From NCBI GenBank assembly GCA_947258805.1, contig CAMYJV010000041.1, positions 1 to 15,296 on the forward strand: a stretch of DNA of 15,296 nucleotides, given 5' to 3'. Shown here piece by piece: positions 13,904-15,296 of the stretch; positions within the stretch are counted from its first letter, which is position 1, and each line of letters begins with the position of its first letter. The notes beneath the pieces are model-generated. The model saw nothing but the letters and a program-made list of their open reading frames with translations, did not search any database and was not told the origin of the DNA. Position numbers and translations under genes: made by a program. Source of the DNA: an uncultured Gammaproteobacteria bacterium. GTDB taxonomy: Bacteria; Pseudomonadota; Gammaproteobacteria; GCA-2729495.

Positions 13904-15049
13904 TCAGCCGAGGGCCTCCTGCAGCGCATCGATCAGGTCTTCGGTATCTTCCAGGCCGACGGACGCGCGCACGAGGCCGTCGGTAATGCCGACTCTGCGC
14001 CGCTCCGCCTCTTCCACGTCGGCATGGGTCATGGTGGCCGGATGCGTAATCAGCGACTCCACGGAGCCCAGGTTCTCGGCAAGACTCCACAAGTCGATGC
14101 GGTCCATCAATGCCTTGCCCGCCGCAACACCGCCGTCGACCTCGAACCACAGCATTGCACCAAAACCGCTGGCCTGCGACCGGGCGAGATCCGCCTGGGC
14201 GAAAGACTCCAGGCCCGGGTAGCAAACCTGCTTCACCTTCGGATGACTCTCCAGGAATTGCGCAATGGCCAGCGCGCTCGCCGACTGGCGGTCCAGGCGC
14301 ACGGACAAGGTCTTGCAACCCTGCAGCGTCAGAAATGCTACGAACGGCGACATGATGGCGCCGGTCGCGTTCTGGACAAAACGCAGCTGCTCGTCGAGGT
14401 CCTGGGTCGCGGCAACGACGGCGCCACCAACTGTGGCGTTATGGCCGTCGAAGTACTTGGTCGTGCTGTGAACCACCAGGTCGGCGCCGAGTTCGAGCGG
14501 CCGCTGGTAATAAGGCGTCAGAAAAGTATTGTCCACCGCGTGCAGAATACCCCGCGCCCGGGTCAGCTCTGAGACCGCCGCCAGGTCCGTCAGCTTCAGC
14601 GTCGGGTTCGCCGGTGTCTCAGTCAGAACCAGGCGGGTGTTGTCGCGCAGACTGGCGGCGACCGCGTCAGGATTGGAGGTGTCCGCAAAGGTGAAATCGA
14701 CGCCAAAACGGCTGAAGATTTTCGTCGCCAACCGGTAGGTGCCACCGTAGGCTACGTCGGAAATCACACAATGCTCACCCGCGTTCAGACAGGCCATGAA
14801 CAGAGCGTTGATGGCGCCCATGCCGGTCCCGTAACAACTGCAATCGGCGCCACCTTCGAGGTCGGCGAGCTTCATCTCCAGCGCACGAACCGTAGGATTC
14901 GCGGAGCGGGAATAGGAATAGCCCCTGGCCAGGTACTCGTCCACCGAGTCCTGCACGTAGGTCGTGGTCTGATAAATCGGCGTGACGATCGCCCCGGTGA
15001 CGGGGTCGGGCTCGACACCGCTGTGTATTTGCCTGGTGGTGAAACCCAT
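13904..15049 (-). CDS. metB: Cystathionine gamma-synthase/gamma-lyase (trans-sulfuration enzyme)
   Basis: This is a 381-residue PLP enzyme of the Cys/Met metabolism family, of normal length. It joins an activated homoserine with cysteine to form cystathionine for methionine synthesis, or cleaves cystathionine in the reverse route. Visible are Y46-S-R (phosphate contact from the neighbouring subunit), YGTGMGAI (73-80), the AYGGTYR block with Tyr101, AVDNTF with Asp173, and the PLP Schiff-base Lys198 in HSTTKYFDGH. The C-terminal LGSVESLITHPATMTH (about 334-349) is shared by synthases and lyases, so the symbol is tentative. AGGAG (15064 to 15060) lies 10 nt before the ATG. A GC hairpin lies just ahead of that site. 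The stop is 7 nt from the universal stress gene. Confidence 0.88.
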   Translation of the reverse strand: MGFTTRQIHSGVEPDPVTGAIVTPIYQTTTYVQDSVDEYLARGYSYSRSANPTVRALEMKLADLEGGADCSCYGTGMGAINALFMACLNAGEHCVISDVAYGGTYRLATKIFSRFGVDFTFADTSNPDAVAASLRDNTRLVLTETPANPTLKLTDLAAVSELTRARGILHAVDNTFLTPYYQRPLELGADLVVHSTTKYFDGHNATVGGAVVAATQDLDEQLRFVQNATGAIMSPFVAFLTLQGCKTLSVRLDRQSASALAIAQFLESHPKVKQVCYPGLESFAQADLARSQASGFGAMLWFEVDGGVAAGKALMDRIDLWSLAENLGSVESLITHPATMTHADVEEAERRRVGITDGLVRASVGLEDTEDLIDALQEALG

Positions 15050-15066
15050 GGCTCGCCGTCTCCTGA

Positions 15067-15083
15067 CCGGCCTGCGGGGCCGG
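15067..15083 (-). promoter_or_regulatory. Leader hairpin next to the metB ribosome-binding site
   Basis: CCGGCC (15067-15072) and GGCCGG (15078-15083) form a perfect 6-bp stem with a 5-nt loop. On the minus strand it ends 2 nt before AGGAG of the metB-like gene. It could affect initiation or mRNA stability; no T-tract follows, so it is not a terminator in this direction. Confidence 0.4.
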
Positions 15084-15130
15084 CTTTGCTGGGCCGCGGA
15101 GTTTAGCAGGGCGGCGTGCGAGGGTGGGGA

Positions 15131-15176
15131 ATCGCGGCTAAAGCCGCTCCCACGGCGGCGCTTGCGGCGGCGCCTA
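15131..15176. repeat. REP-like palindromic element
   Basis: GCGGCT and AGCCGC (15134-15139, 15142-15147) form a tight palindrome followed by CTCCCAC, the usual layout of intergenic REP sequences in Xanthomonadales and Pseudomonas (GTGGGAGCGGCT...AGCCGC). To its right are two CGGCGGCG copies (15153-15160, 15165-15172) and a second possible hairpin of GGCGC/GCGCC (15157-15161, 15170-15174). The outer CTAC end overlaps the TAG stop of the acyl-CoA dehydrogenase gene. Genome copy number cannot be seen here. Confidence 0.6.
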
Positions 15177-15296
15177 CAGCAATTCTTCGGGGACGCTCAT
15201 CACCGCGCCGGCACCGCTGCTGAGGGCCTTGGCATAGGCGCCGGCCTGCGGCATGACCTGCTGCGCGTAGAACTCTGCGGTTGCCAGCTTGGCCTG
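15174..15296 (-). CDS. Acyl-CoA dehydrogenase, C-terminal 40 residues only
   Basis: The minus-strand frame is open from the right edge (15296) to a TAG at 15174-15176, giving the last 40 codons of a gene that begins outside the window. The residues 'AKLATAEFYAQQVMPQAGAY' and then 'SSGAGAVMSVPEELL' match the C-terminal helix pattern of acyl-CoA dehydrogenases of the DmdC-like group (K-L-x-x-A-x-F-Y-A...P, then G-A-x-A-V-M). Subfamily and substrate cannot be determined from the tail. The stop codon lies in the end of a REP-like element. Confidence 0.68.
   Translation of the reverse strand, partial: QAKLATAEFYAQQVMPQAGAYAKALSSGAGAVMSVPEELL

Overview
The window is a GC-rich stretch of bacterial chromosome with dense coding and short gaps; no intergenic region exceeds about 180 bases. 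The gene content (Lol-type outer-membrane lipoproteins, FadD, NodN-like MaoC, UspE-like stress protein, a REP-like palindrome of the kind common in Xanthomonadales and Pseudomonas) suggests a gammaproteobacterium. That placement is inference; there is no rRNA or marker gene here. No tRNA, rRNA, CRISPR array, insertion sequence or integrase was seen.

Left part, minus strand (1-2576): three consecutive lipoprotein genes. The first transcribed (2576 to 1881) looks like a CsgG/LpoB-type outer-membrane lipoprotein. The second (1764 to 748) is a Gly/Ser/Gln-rich lipoprotein with a hexapeptide repeat, preceded by a good sigma70 promoter and a dyad at the start site. The third (741 to 1) is cut by the window edge. 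Position +2 after each lipid-bearing Cys is Ala or Ser, so outer-membrane sorting is expected.

2747-5375, plus strand: a tight set of MFS transporter, MaoC/NodN-like hydratase and crotonase-family protein. The divergent gap before it carries a perfect 7-bp inverted repeat. The set ends one base from the stop of a convergent fadD (7044 to 5377).

7223-10865, plus strand: the most notable part. A single 749-residue protein joins a complete class II HMG-CoA reductase to a complete mevalonate kinase, followed by type I isopentenyl-diphosphate isomerase and an SDR oxidoreductase. The isomerase frame has no ATG, GTG or TTG at the expected place; a CTG overlapping the upstream stop by 4 nt is the best start. 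Together these make mevalonate from HMG-CoA, phosphorylate it, and later interconvert IPP and DMAPP. HMG-CoA synthase, phosphomevalonate kinase and diphosphomevalonate decarboxylase are not in the window.

11016-15296, minus strand: a secreted sorbosone/glucose dehydrogenase-like beta-propeller; an Hsp20 gene with a clear sigma32-type promoter and an intrinsic terminator; a tandem universal stress protein closely coupled to a cystathionine gamma-synthase/lyase gene; then a REP-like palindromic element abutting the stop codon of an acyl-CoA dehydrogenase whose last 40 codons are in the window.

Gaps at 2577-2746, 7045-7222 and 10866-11015 hold at most the sites listed; in 10866-11015 nothing was recognised.
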